A DNA stretch of 64,000 nt, from positions 62,001 through 126,000 of the forward strand of contig CAZGNZ010000005.1 of NCBI GenBank assembly GCA_964527215.1, read 5' to 3'. The stretch is from CAZGNZ01 sp964527215 (GTDB lineage: Bacteria; Fidelibacterota; Marinisomatia; SCGC-AAA003-L08; JACNLC01). Positions 54,501 to 62,512 of this stretch are shown here, in pieces. The position numbers were made by a program, and so were the translations under genes. Position 1 is the stretch's first letter. The number at the start of each line of letters is the position of its first letter. Below the pieces are notes generated by a model. That model was given only the letters and a program-made list of their open reading frames with translations. It was not told the origin of the DNA and searched no databases.

Positions 54501-54878
54501 TACGACGGCAGAATCACCCTTCCAAAAACTCCAGAAATTTTCCTGAACCCCCGTAATCTGAACATTGAAAGCGGTGGTTTGATACAGGGGTGCAGATGCG
54601 ACGGCATGCGTTTGATAGCAGGCGGTGACAGGAGCTTTCAGTCGGCGGCCGAGTCTTTCAGCCAGAGATCGATCAAACAGATAGCGATGGGAATTCACCG
54701 CATACTCCACCGCGCCCAGCCGATGATGCGTGATCTGACGAAGACTGCTTCTTACCGAATCACCCACAGCGGCTGCCCCGACCAGCACCATTGCGGTCAG
54801 ACCGAATCCTGCTGCAAGAAGCAGATGCTGTCGCCAGTAGCGCTGCAGAGAACGTATGATAAATTGGGTCTTGCTCAT
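51600..54878 (-). CDS. FtsX-like ABC transporter permease (large, two-domain)
   Basis: 1092 residues, much longer than LolC/MacB-type permeases (about 400-650). It begins with a membrane helix, has a long periplasmic region (about 45-500), then an FtsX-type helix bundle (about 500-630, RREEAGTLTALGFPARTITFLRAAEFG), further helices (about 655-745), a second periplasmic part and a second FtsX bundle at the C-terminus (ERKTELALCQAVGFTRRRIAVILFSEHF). Thus two FtsX modules are fused in one chain, as in some lipoprotein or large-peptide exporters. It overlaps the LolD-like ATPase gene by 4 bp. It likely acts on a lipoprotein or substrate at the outer face of the inner membrane. Confidence 0.9.
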   Translation of the reverse strand: MSKTQFIIRSLQRYWRQHLLLAAGFGLTAMVLVGAAAVGDSVRSSLRQITHHRLGAVEYAVNSHRYLFDRSLAERLGRRLKAPVTACYQTHAVASAPLYQTTAFNVQITGVQENFWSFWKGDSAVVRPSGNNVLINRRLAGHLGVNPGDVLNLRVQRVSSVPAEAPMASEKNEVEVLSVTVRDVIDQTGFGNFGLEISQIPPLNLFIELEYLTTELGIRGKSNLLLLSGDTLEIRQISPALHQSLSLSDLQLRFVRSDSTAHPLLLSERVFMEEWIIEGLENDGIPVSPVYTYLVNEIRHGENATPYSFVTGVDSDFLGPDWDDPGIFISTWLADDLQAAENDTLSVDFYSWDINDSMSVKSTLFQVDEVQPLTHLLFDAALMPEYPGLHGMESCSEWDPGVEINLDAVRPKDEEYWEIYRGTPKALISYSRARELWQNAYGSMTGILLSDPVPNPDRLIESIIHSRSPEQLGFDISRPLEEGLAAGRDAVDFGELFMGLSFFIIASCLILIGLIFRLHLMQRREEAGTLTALGFPARTITFLRAAEFGLTVPAGILIGTAGGILYNRLLIYSLNQFWTGAVGVRTLISSNSVLTVGGAALTAALVTAVVLGLSGRSVARHDAVSLQSGTPGAGKILSPMFIESVWKTSTVLLILAVGMAFWGRITGFSQFSLFLVSGILVIPGWLGLILGLMHRFMKNGKDFSAGQLVQAGMTRNAGRTLTSICLMMIGIFLILSVSLNRQVPGFSGDTRNSGTGGFDLVCQTVFPVIQDVSSPEGRKQLKLDQEALTEIEWIPFMLKEGDDASCLNLNRIQNPRLLGVETHHLARRNAFSFTRQLDTEKSDGWNILDLEPGPNLIPAIADETVIVWGFGLSVGDTLTVSASDGGQYGLVFYAGLTPSVFQGHIIISESNLRKLYPEIEGYRFFLMDCEDGCTDDMTTRITRRMHPYGWEMMNAKVKLAGFQTVTNTYLDIFLALGGLGLILGTAAFAVLVFRSMAERKTELALCQAVGFTRRRIAVILFSEHFLILLLGIFGGLLSSGLLMAGFPQRVPGSAMILAGGILTAVILNGAFWIWISSRAALRTQLLNALRNE

Positions 54879-55585
54879 TTGTCTGCGAATCTGTCCGGTA
54901 CCGGTATCAGACTGCCGTTTTCCAGTCGGCTTATTTTATTCAGTCGTCGGGCCAGCGATTCCGAGTGAGTTACTGCCAGGAGGGTCACACCGTTTTCCTG
55001 ATTCATTTTAAGCAGGAGATCCCCGATTATGTCGGCGGTGGGTCCATCCAGGGCACCGGTGGGTTCATCAGCCAGTAGAAGCGATGGCTGGTGAATCAGA
55101 GCCCTTGCTATGGCCACCCGCAGCAATTCACCACCAGACAGTCTGCCGGGCAAATCATGAAGCCTGTTTTTAATGCCCGTCTTTTCTGCAAGATCGAAAG
55201 CGTATTCCGTTATTGATTTTGGAACCTTTCCCCGACTGCCGGCAAGTGCAGGCAGCAGAATATTTTCCAGCGCGGTGCACTGCGGCAGCAGATGATGCAT
55301 CTGAAAAACGAACCCGATCTGTCGGTTTCGAATCGCTGCCAGTTCGCTTTCCGGCTGTTGAAACAGATTCACAGAATTCAGGATAACCTCACCGCTATCC
55401 GGTTTCAGCAGCGTCCCTGCAATGTTGAGCAGCGTGCTTTTCCCGGAACCGGACGGACCGATAATGCCCAGCGAATCACCGGGATTAAGCGTCAGGGAGA
55501 TATCATTCAGTATCGGTCGGCTTTTCTGACCATCCGGACCAGTAAAGCGGTGGGACAGGCGGCGTATTTCAAGAACAGCTGACAT
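54875..55585 (-). CDS. LolD/MacB-type ABC transporter ATP-binding protein
   Basis: 236 residues from the ATG at 55585, which has AGGAG 6 bases upstream; the longer frame to 55672 is not supported. Walker A is GPSGSGKST, the Q-loop is FVFQMHHLLPQ, the signature is LSGGELLRVAIARAL and Walker B is SLLLADEPTGALD, typical of the LolD/MacB/FtsE group. The FVFQMHHLLPQCTALENILLPAL stretch is a LolD-like feature. It is coupled to the large FtsX-type permease by a 4-bp overlap. Function: lipoprotein release, or another mechanotransmission export process. Confidence 0.94.
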   Translation of the reverse strand: MSAVLEIRRLSHRFTGPDGQKSRPILNDISLTLNPGDSLGIIGPSGSGKSTLLNIAGTLLKPDSGEVILNSVNLFQQPESELAAIRNRQIGFVFQMHHLLPQCTALENILLPALAGSRGKVPKSITEYAFDLAEKTGIKNRLHDLPGRLSGGELLRVAIARALIHQPSLLLADEPTGALDGPTADIIGDLLLKMNQENGVTLLAVTHSESLARRLNKISRLENGSLIPVPDRFADK

Positions 55586-55682
55586 ATGAACTCCTGTCGG
55601 ATTGTCTGCCGGGTGGATCCCGGCGGGTGAGAAGTTGAACTGCTGAGTCCATCCCGCCTTTCGACGAGACATTCAGCCGAGG

Positions 55683-56975
55683 CTACTTTTTTCTGCGGAT
55701 CAGATGATGATACAAGCCGGTAAGCTCATCGGCAATTTTCCCGATATCGTAATGATCCAGAATCAGCTGCCGGGCATCATTGCTTTTCTGCTCCAGCTCT
55801 GAGCGGTCCGCTGCGGCATTCCAGATCATTCCCGCCAGAGTTTCAGCATTATTGGGATGATAAATCCACCCTCCCTGTCGAATAATTTCCGGATACGCGC
55901 CAATGTTCGGCTGAATTACGGGTACGCCGCAGGCCATGGCTTCCAAAATGAATGTCCCGAATGCTTCCGGGAACTGGGTTGGAACCGTCATCAATGTCAA
56001 TGACTGAAGAAATTCAATCCGGTGTTCACGATCATGGTTTTCGATAAAATGAACATCCTGCAGCAACCCGCTGCGCTTTAACTTTCGTTTTATTGCTTTG
56101 ACAAACGGCAGATCATCCCGTGTCATCCCCCCGGTGATTTTCAATTCCATATTCAGATCAGAATGCTGGTTTCGAAGGAGAATGAAAGCATCCGTGAGAA
56201 TATCCAGCCCCAGACCCGGCATTTGACGGGACAGATATCCCACGGTCACAGGGTCGTCCGGCAGACCGGATCTGCGGTACTGGCCGGCATCAATTCCATT
56301 GGGAATAATGCGTATTCGATCAGAAGGGATTTCCAGTTTAGAGGTCATGATCCTGCCGTAATAGCTGCTGACGGGCAGGAAGCAATCCACATCCCGGGCC
56401 AGGAGCCGCATCAAATCCCATATTTCCTGCAGTTTTTCCGAATCCATTGATTCCAGCCACGGTGCTTCATCCTGAAGGGCACAGACAATGGGCACTTCCA
56501 GTTCCTGCCTGATTCCCGGCACAAGGCCCAGCAGAAGAGAATTGGCAATATAGACAACATCCGGACGGATATCCGACTTCAGCCAGCGAATCAGCTGATG
56601 AAGTTCGCCCGACTGATTACCATCCTCCCCGCGCAGCATGGACAGGGTCATATCTTCCAGGCCTGCGGCACTGGTGGAGCCGGCGCTTCGGGCGGCCAGA
56701 TTCAGGAAAAGGGAACTGTCGAAAAACTTTTCCAGCCAGCGGGGTGCATTTCGAAACCACGGCCATATTTGTTTAAGATAGGCATTTACAGCGCCGAAAA
56801 AAACAGGCGTTTCCTGCTGCATATCAGGTTCATCCGTCACCAGAGGCAAATACATCGGCACCATGATGATGTCATGTCCGGCTTCCTGGATTGATTTGAC
56901 CAGAGCACCGTCACGGATACAGTTCTGACAGTAAAAACTGCCGCCGTTTCCAGGGATGATGTGGACAATCCTCAT
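55683..56975 (-). CDS. Family 4 glycosyltransferase
   Basis: 430 residues, GT-B fold. The N-terminus MRIVHIIPGNGGSFYCQNCIRDGALVKSI and the C-terminal domain with FGTFILEAMACGVPVIQPNIGAYPEI (EX7E motif: Glu-Ala-Met-Ala-Cys-Gly-Val-Pro) are those of GT4 glycosyltransferases. Retaining transfer from a nucleotide sugar to a lipid or glycan acceptor is expected; the acceptor is unknown. No polysaccharide cluster surrounds it. It may be cotranscribed with the downstream ABC pair (98 bp gap) and the upstream propeller gene. Confidence 0.9.
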   Translation of the reverse strand: MRIVHIIPGNGGSFYCQNCIRDGALVKSIQEAGHDIIMVPMYLPLVTDEPDMQQETPVFFGAVNAYLKQIWPWFRNAPRWLEKFFDSSLFLNLAARSAGSTSAAGLEDMTLSMLRGEDGNQSGELHQLIRWLKSDIRPDVVYIANSLLLGLVPGIRQELEVPIVCALQDEAPWLESMDSEKLQEIWDLMRLLARDVDCFLPVSSYYGRIMTSKLEIPSDRIRIIPNGIDAGQYRRSGLPDDPVTVGYLSRQMPGLGLDILTDAFILLRNQHSDLNMELKITGGMTRDDLPFVKAIKRKLKRSGLLQDVHFIENHDREHRIEFLQSLTLMTVPTQFPEAFGTFILEAMACGVPVIQPNIGAYPEIIRQGGWIYHPNNAETLAGMIWNAAADRSELEQKSNDARQLILDHYDIGKIADELTGLYHHLIRRKK

Positions 56976-57011
56976 AGTTCCCGTTCCTGTTTATCAATCA
57001 GTAATGTCATG

Positions 57012-58145
57012 TCAGTTTTTGATATTTGCCGGATTCATTTTAAATGCCCAGACCTGACCGGATTCAGCAGCCACTATCAGGTAATCCCGATGAACTGCCG
57101 GGGATGCGGTCAGCGGTCCGCCTGCATCAAAAGACGTCACCAGACTTCCGGAAGACAGGTCCAGAATAATCAGCAACCCGCCGCCGGAACAGACCGCCAC
57201 CCGGTTTCCGGCTATGACAGGTGACGAATCTATCGGTCCTGATGTGTCCGCCTGCCAGATTAACTCACCCGTTATCCTGTTCAGGGCATAAACCATGTCA
57301 TCACGAGCGCCAATCACCACAAACCGGTCCGTAACAGCCGGTGTGCCGTAAAACGCTCGATCATCTTCCGGTGTCCCAAAGCTCCAGACAATGGAGTCCG
57401 AAACAAAATCCACTGCCAGAACCTGGGATTCATAATGCCCCAGATATGCCAATCCGTCAAAATACGCGGCAGAGCCAGCCACATACGATCCCACATTCAC
57501 GGAATTCCGGCTGTTTCCGTCAAAATCCACCAGATGCAGTTTCTGATCGCATCCGCCAAAGATGATCCCGCTGTCCGTGACTGCAGGTGACCCGTTGATA
57601 AATGACTCTGTCTGATACAGCCAGAAAACCGCGCCGGTTTCAGCATCGAGACAGTGCAGATGATTGTCATAGCTGCCGAAAACAATCATCTGATTTCCGT
57701 TTTGAGGATGTCTGAATCCGTTGGCTGCACCCGTGATTTTACCTTCTGTTTCGTATGTCCAGATCAACGTGCCGGATTTCAGGTCAATGGCTCTCATCAT
57801 GCCGTCCAGTGTTCCGAAGAAAACCCGATCATTCAGTATCAGGGCCGGTCCCTCGATGGAATACTCTGTATCAAATCTCCAGATTTCCTGTCCTGTTGAC
57901 ACGTGGACTGCATAGAGGATACCGTTCAGTGAGCCGAAAACCGCCAGGCTGTCCTGAATAACCGGCGTGGCCAGAATGTCATCATCAATAGTCATCATCC
58001 ACGCAGGAATGAGAGTGTCAGGCAGGCTGTATTCAGAGACACCGGTTAAGGCAGGATTTCCGTGCCAGATATTCCAACTGCCGTAAGCCGGCACCAAGTA
58101 CAACATTAACAGCAGCCAGCTGATATTTTTCAGACAGGAATGCAA
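57012..58145 (-). CDS. Exported PQQ-type beta-propeller protein (BamB-like)
   Basis: 377 residues with a signal peptide (about 1-22). Repeated 40-residue units end in STGQEIWRF, KSGTLIWTYETEG, ETGAVFWLYQTE and ITGELIWQADTSG, the propeller pattern of BamB and PQQ dehydrogenases. The first blade starts SWNIWHGNPALTGVSEYSL. No calcium/PQQ catalytic motif, so a scaffolding or binding role is favoured. It is 3 bp downstream of the small membrane protein gene and 36 bp upstream of the glycosyltransferase start. Confidence 0.85.
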   Translation of the reverse strand: MHSCLKNISWLLLMLYLVPAYGSWNIWHGNPALTGVSEYSLPDTLIPAWMMTIDDDILATPVIQDSLAVFGSLNGILYAVHVSTGQEIWRFDTEYSIEGPALILNDRVFFGTLDGMMRAIDLKSGTLIWTYETEGKITGAANGFRHPQNGNQMIVFGSYDNHLHCLDAETGAVFWLYQTESFINGSPAVTDSGIIFGGCDQKLHLVDFDGNSRNSVNVGSYVAGSAAYFDGLAYLGHYESQVLAVDFVSDSIVWSFGTPEDDRAFYGTPAVTDRFVVIGARDDMVYALNRITGELIWQADTSGPIDSSPVIAGNRVAVCSGGGLLIILDLSSGSLVTSFDAGGPLTASPAVHRDYLIVAAESGQVWAFKMNPANIKN

Positions 58146-58148
58146 AAC

Positions 58149-58520
58149 TCAGACCCAGAAGGTTTTCAGGTTCAGACACAGGAAAACCAGTATGGCAATA
58201 TTAACCGGAATACCGATTTTGGCTTCCGGCAGCCCGATAATACACAGCATCAGGGAAATGAGGGATGCCGACACAGCCAGATTGTGCCACCAGGTCACTT
58301 TAAAAAGCAGTCCGGCGCCTGCCGCTGAAAACAAAATTGCCAGGAAGAGCCAGACCAAACCCAGAATGCGGATGCCAATGCTGCCCATATCAATCCGGTT
58401 AAAAAAGACAGTGGTGCTGTACGGCATTTCATCCAGTTCAGCCAGCTTGAAAGGAACAATAAATCCGACAATATGGGCAAATCCGTGAATAAAAAATAAA
58501 ACAGCAAGTATGATTTTCAT
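58149..58520 (-). CDS. Small four-helix membrane protein of unknown function
   Basis: 123 residues with four hydrophobic helices and a conserved-looking start MKIILAVLFFIHGFAHIVGF (an HGxAH motif in the first helix). GGCGGA lies a few bases before the ATG. No further motif is seen. It ends 3 bp before the BamB-like propeller gene and is probably cotranscribed with it. Family unassigned; related small hypothetical membrane proteins with an HGxAHxxGF start are common. Confidence 0.65.
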   Translation of the reverse strand: MKIILAVLFFIHGFAHIVGFIVPFKLAELDEMPYSTTVFFNRIDMGSIGIRILGLVWLFLAILFSAAGAGLLFKVTWWHNLAVSASLISLMLCIIGLPEAKIGIPVNIAILVFLCLNLKTFWV

Positions 58521-58559
58521 TTTTCCGCCTAATCATTTTATTTGCAGTAATCCCGCGGC

Positions 58560-60140
58560 TCAGTCATCATCCCAGCGCCAGAGTTCCTTGAGAACCAATG
58601 CTCCCGAGGGACAGGCCCGAACGCACTCAGCGGCGGTTTCTGACAATCCTTTTTCCAGATCTTCATCAAACGGTACTCCCACTCTGACATCAAATCCCCG
58701 TCCGATGAATGTCAGTCCCAATCCGGACTGCTCTTTTTGTGATATTTTTATGCAAAGACCGCATTTTATACATTTCCCGGGTTCATAAAGCACATGCGGA
58801 TGGCTGGTGATAATCTCCACATCTTTTCGCGATGGTGCTTTGAAGCGATCCGGATTAATCTGATACTCTGATCCCAATTTGCGCAACCGGCAGACGGAAT
58901 ACACCTGGCAGCCGCATTGCAGGCAGCGAGCAGATTCAGACTGAAGCGCATTCAGTGACGGCAGTTCCGGTTCCAGCCGACTCAGCTGCCTGTTTCTGAT
59001 GTCCAGCAGTTTTTCAAATTCCGGTATTTCTTTGGGATTCAACTTTCCCAAATGGCTGTTCATATCCCTGTGAATATCTGCTGTCTCTTGGGTCTGACGG
59101 AAGGTTTGATGGACCGCCGCAGCGGCAGTTTTCCCGTGTGCGACAGAACGTATCGCAATTTGTCCCGGCTGAACAGTACTGCCCACCGCCCACACGCGAG
59201 GAATGGATGTTTCGAATGTTCCGGGATGAACTTTGATGCCGCGTTTCCCGGTTTCCAGATCCCTAAGGGAAAAATTCTTCGGATTTATTTCACCCAGAGC
59301 GAGCACAATTCCCGCAAACTGATCCCGCAGCCGGGAGAATTGCAGGGTTTCTCCCAGCTTCTGTTCCGGGATAAACTGAATTCCCAAATCTGACAAGATT
59401 TTCAAATCACCGATAATAACTTCACTCGGAAGCACATTCGGAGAGATTTTCAGAAGTCCGCCGCCCGGCTCCCGGCCTTTATCAAACAGTGTGACCCCGT
59501 ACCCCATCCGGCTCAATGAAACCGCTGCGGCACATCCTGCAGGACCTGCACCAACGACGGCAATTCGTTCCTGACAGCGGACAGCCGAATGGTGCGGTTC
59601 GTGGGTACCATTGTGAAACTTCGCTGCCAGGCCGCGCTCTGTATCCCGGACTTTCAACCCGCTGTCCAGCCGATTCCGACGGCAGCCGCTTTCACAGGGT
59701 GCAAAACAGATATGACCCAGAATCCCGGGAAACAGGATGCTCTGTTCCATCTCACGATAAGCTTTTTCAAACTGCCCGATGCTTACCCATCCCAGAATCT
59801 TTTGGACATCCAGATGTGCCGGACATATCTGCTGGCAGGGCGGATTGCAGTCGCCCAGATGTTCACTGAACAGCAGTTCAAGCGTCAGCTGCCTTGAATC
59901 ACGGACCTTTTCACCACCGGTTCGAATATTCATTCCCTCAGCGGCAGGCGTGGCGCAGGCCGGAACCAGTTTCCCGCTGTCAAGATCCTCCACAATGCAG
60001 ATCATGCAGGATGTTTCCGGTTCCAATCCTTCCATGTAACAGAGCGTCGGGATTGTTATACCCAGCCGCGCGGCAGCGTCCAGGATGGTATTCCCCTCCG
60101 GAACACGGACTTTCTGTTTGTCGATGGTCAGTTCTATCAT
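58560..60140 (-). CDS. [2Fe-2S]/GltD-like flavoprotein with C-terminal ferredoxin, lacking the NADPH domain
   Basis: 526 residues from the ATG at 60140, which overlaps the NuoE-HydB-like gene stop (ATGA). Plant-type [2Fe-2S] domain (about 1-80; Cys34, 45, 48, 62), then GltD-type cluster Cys residues (98, 102, 106 and C145/C149/C153), an FAD-binding Rossmann fold starting GAGPAG (197-202), and at the C-terminus CLQCGC followed by a ferredoxin (CIKCGLC and CVRACPSG). The NADPH-binding insertion with GGGNTAMD, present in GltD/NfnB and StnC, is absent: the chain passes directly from the first FAD part to VWAVGSTVQPGQIAIRS. With the next gene it resembles the Hyd/Stn electron-bifurcating family, but it cannot bind NADPH in the usual way. 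Confidence 0.85.
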   Translation of the reverse strand: MIELTIDKQKVRVPEGNTILDAAARLGITIPTLCYMEGLEPETSCMICIVEDLDSGKLVPACATPAAEGMNIRTGGEKVRDSRQLTLELLFSEHLGDCNPPCQQICPAHLDVQKILGWVSIGQFEKAYREMEQSILFPGILGHICFAPCESGCRRNRLDSGLKVRDTERGLAAKFHNGTHEPHHSAVRCQERIAVVGAGPAGCAAAVSLSRMGYGVTLFDKGREPGGGLLKISPNVLPSEVIIGDLKILSDLGIQFIPEQKLGETLQFSRLRDQFAGIVLALGEINPKNFSLRDLETGKRGIKVHPGTFETSIPRVWAVGSTVQPGQIAIRSVAHGKTAAAAVHQTFRQTQETADIHRDMNSHLGKLNPKEIPEFEKLLDIRNRQLSRLEPELPSLNALQSESARCLQCGCQVYSVCRLRKLGSEYQINPDRFKAPSRKDVEIITSHPHVLYEPGKCIKCGLCIKISQKEQSGLGLTFIGRGFDVRVGVPFDEDLEKGLSETAAECVRACPSGALVLKELWRWDDD

Positions 60141-62506
60141 GATACAATCTCCACTGCCTGTTCCGGACATTCCTGACGACAGATATCGCAGCGTGTGCAC
60201 AGTTCATCATTGATTTCGTGAATCTGATAGGGTCGGTATTCAATGGCATCCACCGGGCATTTCTGAGCGCAGATTGTACAGCCGATACAGTTGTCCGTGA
60301 TGCGATATGATATGAGATCTCGACATTTCCCGGCCGGGCAGTGCCCGTTGAGATGTGCCTCATACTCTTCTCTGAAGTATTTCAAAGTGGTGAGCACCGG
60401 ATTCGGCGCCGTCCGCCCAAGTCCGCACAGGCTGCCTTCCTGAACCGCCTTGCCCAGGGTTTCCAGTTTTTCCAGATCTGACGACCGGCCTTTCCCGCGG
60501 CAGATTCTCTCCAGGATTTCCAGCATCCGCTTAGTGCCGATCCGGCAGTGGGTGCATTTGCCGCAGCTCTGATCCTGGGTAAAACTGAGGAAATACCGGG
60601 CGATATCCACCATGCAGTCCCGGTCATCCATCACCAGCAGACCTCCGGACCCCATCATGGCCCCGACAGACTGCAGCTCTTCATAATCGATTTTTAGGTC
60701 GGACAGCTCAGCAGGGATACATCCGCCTGAGGGTCCGCCGATCTGAACAGCTTTGAATTTACGTCCTTCGGCCACTCCCCCGCCGATATCTTCCACCACT
60801 TCCTGAATGGTAATCCCCATCGGCACTTCAATCAGACCGCCCCGGACGACCTTGCCCGCGAGTGAAAAAACTTTTGTTCCTTTGCTTCCGTCTGATCCAT
60901 AGCTGCCGAACGACTCTGCACCATTGGACATAATCCAGGCAACCAAAGCATATGTCTCAACATTATTAACCAGTGTCGGCTGGTTTTGGAATCCCCGTTC
61001 CGCCGGATAGGGAGGACGGATCCGGGGCATCCCCCGCTCACCACTGATGGATGCGATCAGAGCGGTCTCCTCGCCGCAGACAAATGCACCCGCGCCGCGT
61101 ACAATTTCCAGATTGATGGTTTTGCCGGATTTCAGGATATCGGTCCCCAGCAGTCCCCGATCCCGGCACTGGTCAATGGCAGACTGCATGCGCCGGACTG
61201 CCAGCGGATACTCGGCCCGAATGTACAGAAAGCCCTGGTCCGCACCAATGGCGGAGGCGGCAATCAAAATCCCCTCCAGAATCCGGAATGGAAACGATTC
61301 CATGAGCATCCGGTCCATGAATGCGCCGGGATCCCCTTCATCACCGTTGCAGATGATGTACTTCTGTGCCCGGTCGGTTTTCTGCAGTATTTCCCATTTC
61401 CGCCAGGTGGGGAATCCGGCACCTCCGCGGCCCCGCAGACCGCTTTCCCTGATTATTGTGACGATATCTGTCGGACTCAGTTCAGTGAGACAGCGTCTCA
61501 GGGCCTGAAATCCGCCAAGGGCCAGATACTCGTCCAGATCCAGCGGATCCAGTTCTCCGCTGAATTCCGTGGCCAGCCGAACCTGTTTTCCGAGGAATGC
61601 CCTGGGTTCGGGAGCATCGGCATCCAAAGCATGATCCTTCATACGGTCGTCTGCCGGATGGAACAGAAGCTGGTCCAGCCATTGGTCGAACCGAAGTGCA
61701 AACCGCTTCCAGTAGGAATCCCGTTCATAATGGCGGCGGATAATCCCGCTGACCAGATCCGGATCAACTTTGGAATACAGGACGGGTTCAGCGTCTGGTT
61801 TCCGGATTTCCAACAGCGGAGTCTGGTGGCACATTCCCACACAGCCCACCCGTTTCACACGGACCGGTTCAGATACATGTGCAAGTTCATTCATCAGTGT
61901 GTCTTTGACATCCGCGCTGCCTCCGGCAATACAGCAGGAACCCAGACCAACCCGTATTTCCGAGACAGGCGCAGCGGAATCCATGCTGATCCATTCCGGT
62001 CCGCTATGAACATCCTCCCCCCGGTTCAAAAAATCCGTCAGCATATCGGGAACAGAATCGGGTGTAATATGCCCGTACGTCACCGATTCAATCTGCACCA
62101 CCGGGGCCAGCGTGCAGCAGCCCAGGCAGGCCACTTTCTGCACGGTGAACTGCCGCTGCGGATCGGTGTCATCACCATCGGGGATTTCAAGACTGCGGAT
62201 CAGGGACTCAACCACCAGTTCCGCGCCTTTCACATGACAGGCGGTTCCGGTGCATACCCGAATCATGTTTTCCCCCACCGGCCGGTGCCTGAAATGGCTG
62301 TAAAACCCTGCTGCACCGGCAACATCGGCCGCCGTGCTGTCCGTATATTCCGGAATCTGCTTCAGGATTTCACGGGGCAGATACCCCGCCTGCTCCTGAA
62401 TTTCAAGCAGAATGGGGATCAGACCGGATCGGTCACGACCAAATCTGTCCGCCAGTGTTTGGATATCCGGCATTCCGACCGGCTGGTTCTGATTTTGCTG
62501 TTTCAA
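60137..62506 (-). CDS. NuoE-HydB/NuoF fusion NADH oxidoreductase subunit
   Basis: 789 residues from a TTG at 62506 with no clear ribosome site; an ATG at codon 12 (62473) is an alternative. NuoE-like thioredoxin fold [2Fe-2S] domain about 1-160 (Cys85, 90, 126, 130), a second thioredoxin-like [2Fe-2S] domain about 183-265 (Cys191, 192, 222, 226), then a NuoF domain with GRGGAGFP (359-366), FMN/NADH region AGAFVCGEETAL (about 472-483), SCGKCTHC (648-654) and Cys694 for the [4Fe-4S], and a 2x[4Fe-4S] ferredoxin (C740-C780). This is HydC/StnA fused to HydB/StnB. It oxidises or reduces NADH through FMN. Overlaps the flavoprotein gene by 4 bp. Confidence 0.92.
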   Translation of the reverse strand: MKQQNQNQPVGMPDIQTLADRFGRDRSGLIPILLEIQEQAGYLPREILKQIPEYTDSTAADVAGAAGFYSHFRHRPVGENMIRVCTGTACHVKGAELVVESLIRSLEIPDGDDTDPQRQFTVQKVACLGCCTLAPVVQIESVTYGHITPDSVPDMLTDFLNRGEDVHSGPEWISMDSAAPVSEIRVGLGSCCIAGGSADVKDTLMNELAHVSEPVRVKRVGCVGMCHQTPLLEIRKPDAEPVLYSKVDPDLVSGIIRRHYERDSYWKRFALRFDQWLDQLLFHPADDRMKDHALDADAPEPRAFLGKQVRLATEFSGELDPLDLDEYLALGGFQALRRCLTELSPTDIVTIIRESGLRGRGGAGFPTWRKWEILQKTDRAQKYIICNGDEGDPGAFMDRMLMESFPFRILEGILIAASAIGADQGFLYIRAEYPLAVRRMQSAIDQCRDRGLLGTDILKSGKTINLEIVRGAGAFVCGEETALIASISGERGMPRIRPPYPAERGFQNQPTLVNNVETYALVAWIMSNGAESFGSYGSDGSKGTKVFSLAGKVVRGGLIEVPMGITIQEVVEDIGGGVAEGRKFKAVQIGGPSGGCIPAELSDLKIDYEELQSVGAMMGSGGLLVMDDRDCMVDIARYFLSFTQDQSCGKCTHCRIGTKRMLEILERICRGKGRSSDLEKLETLGKAVQEGSLCGLGRTAPNPVLTTLKYFREEYEAHLNGHCPAGKCRDLISYRITDNCIGCTICAQKCPVDAIEYRPYQIHEINDELCTRCDICRQECPEQAVEIVS

Positions 62507-62512
62507 AATGAT

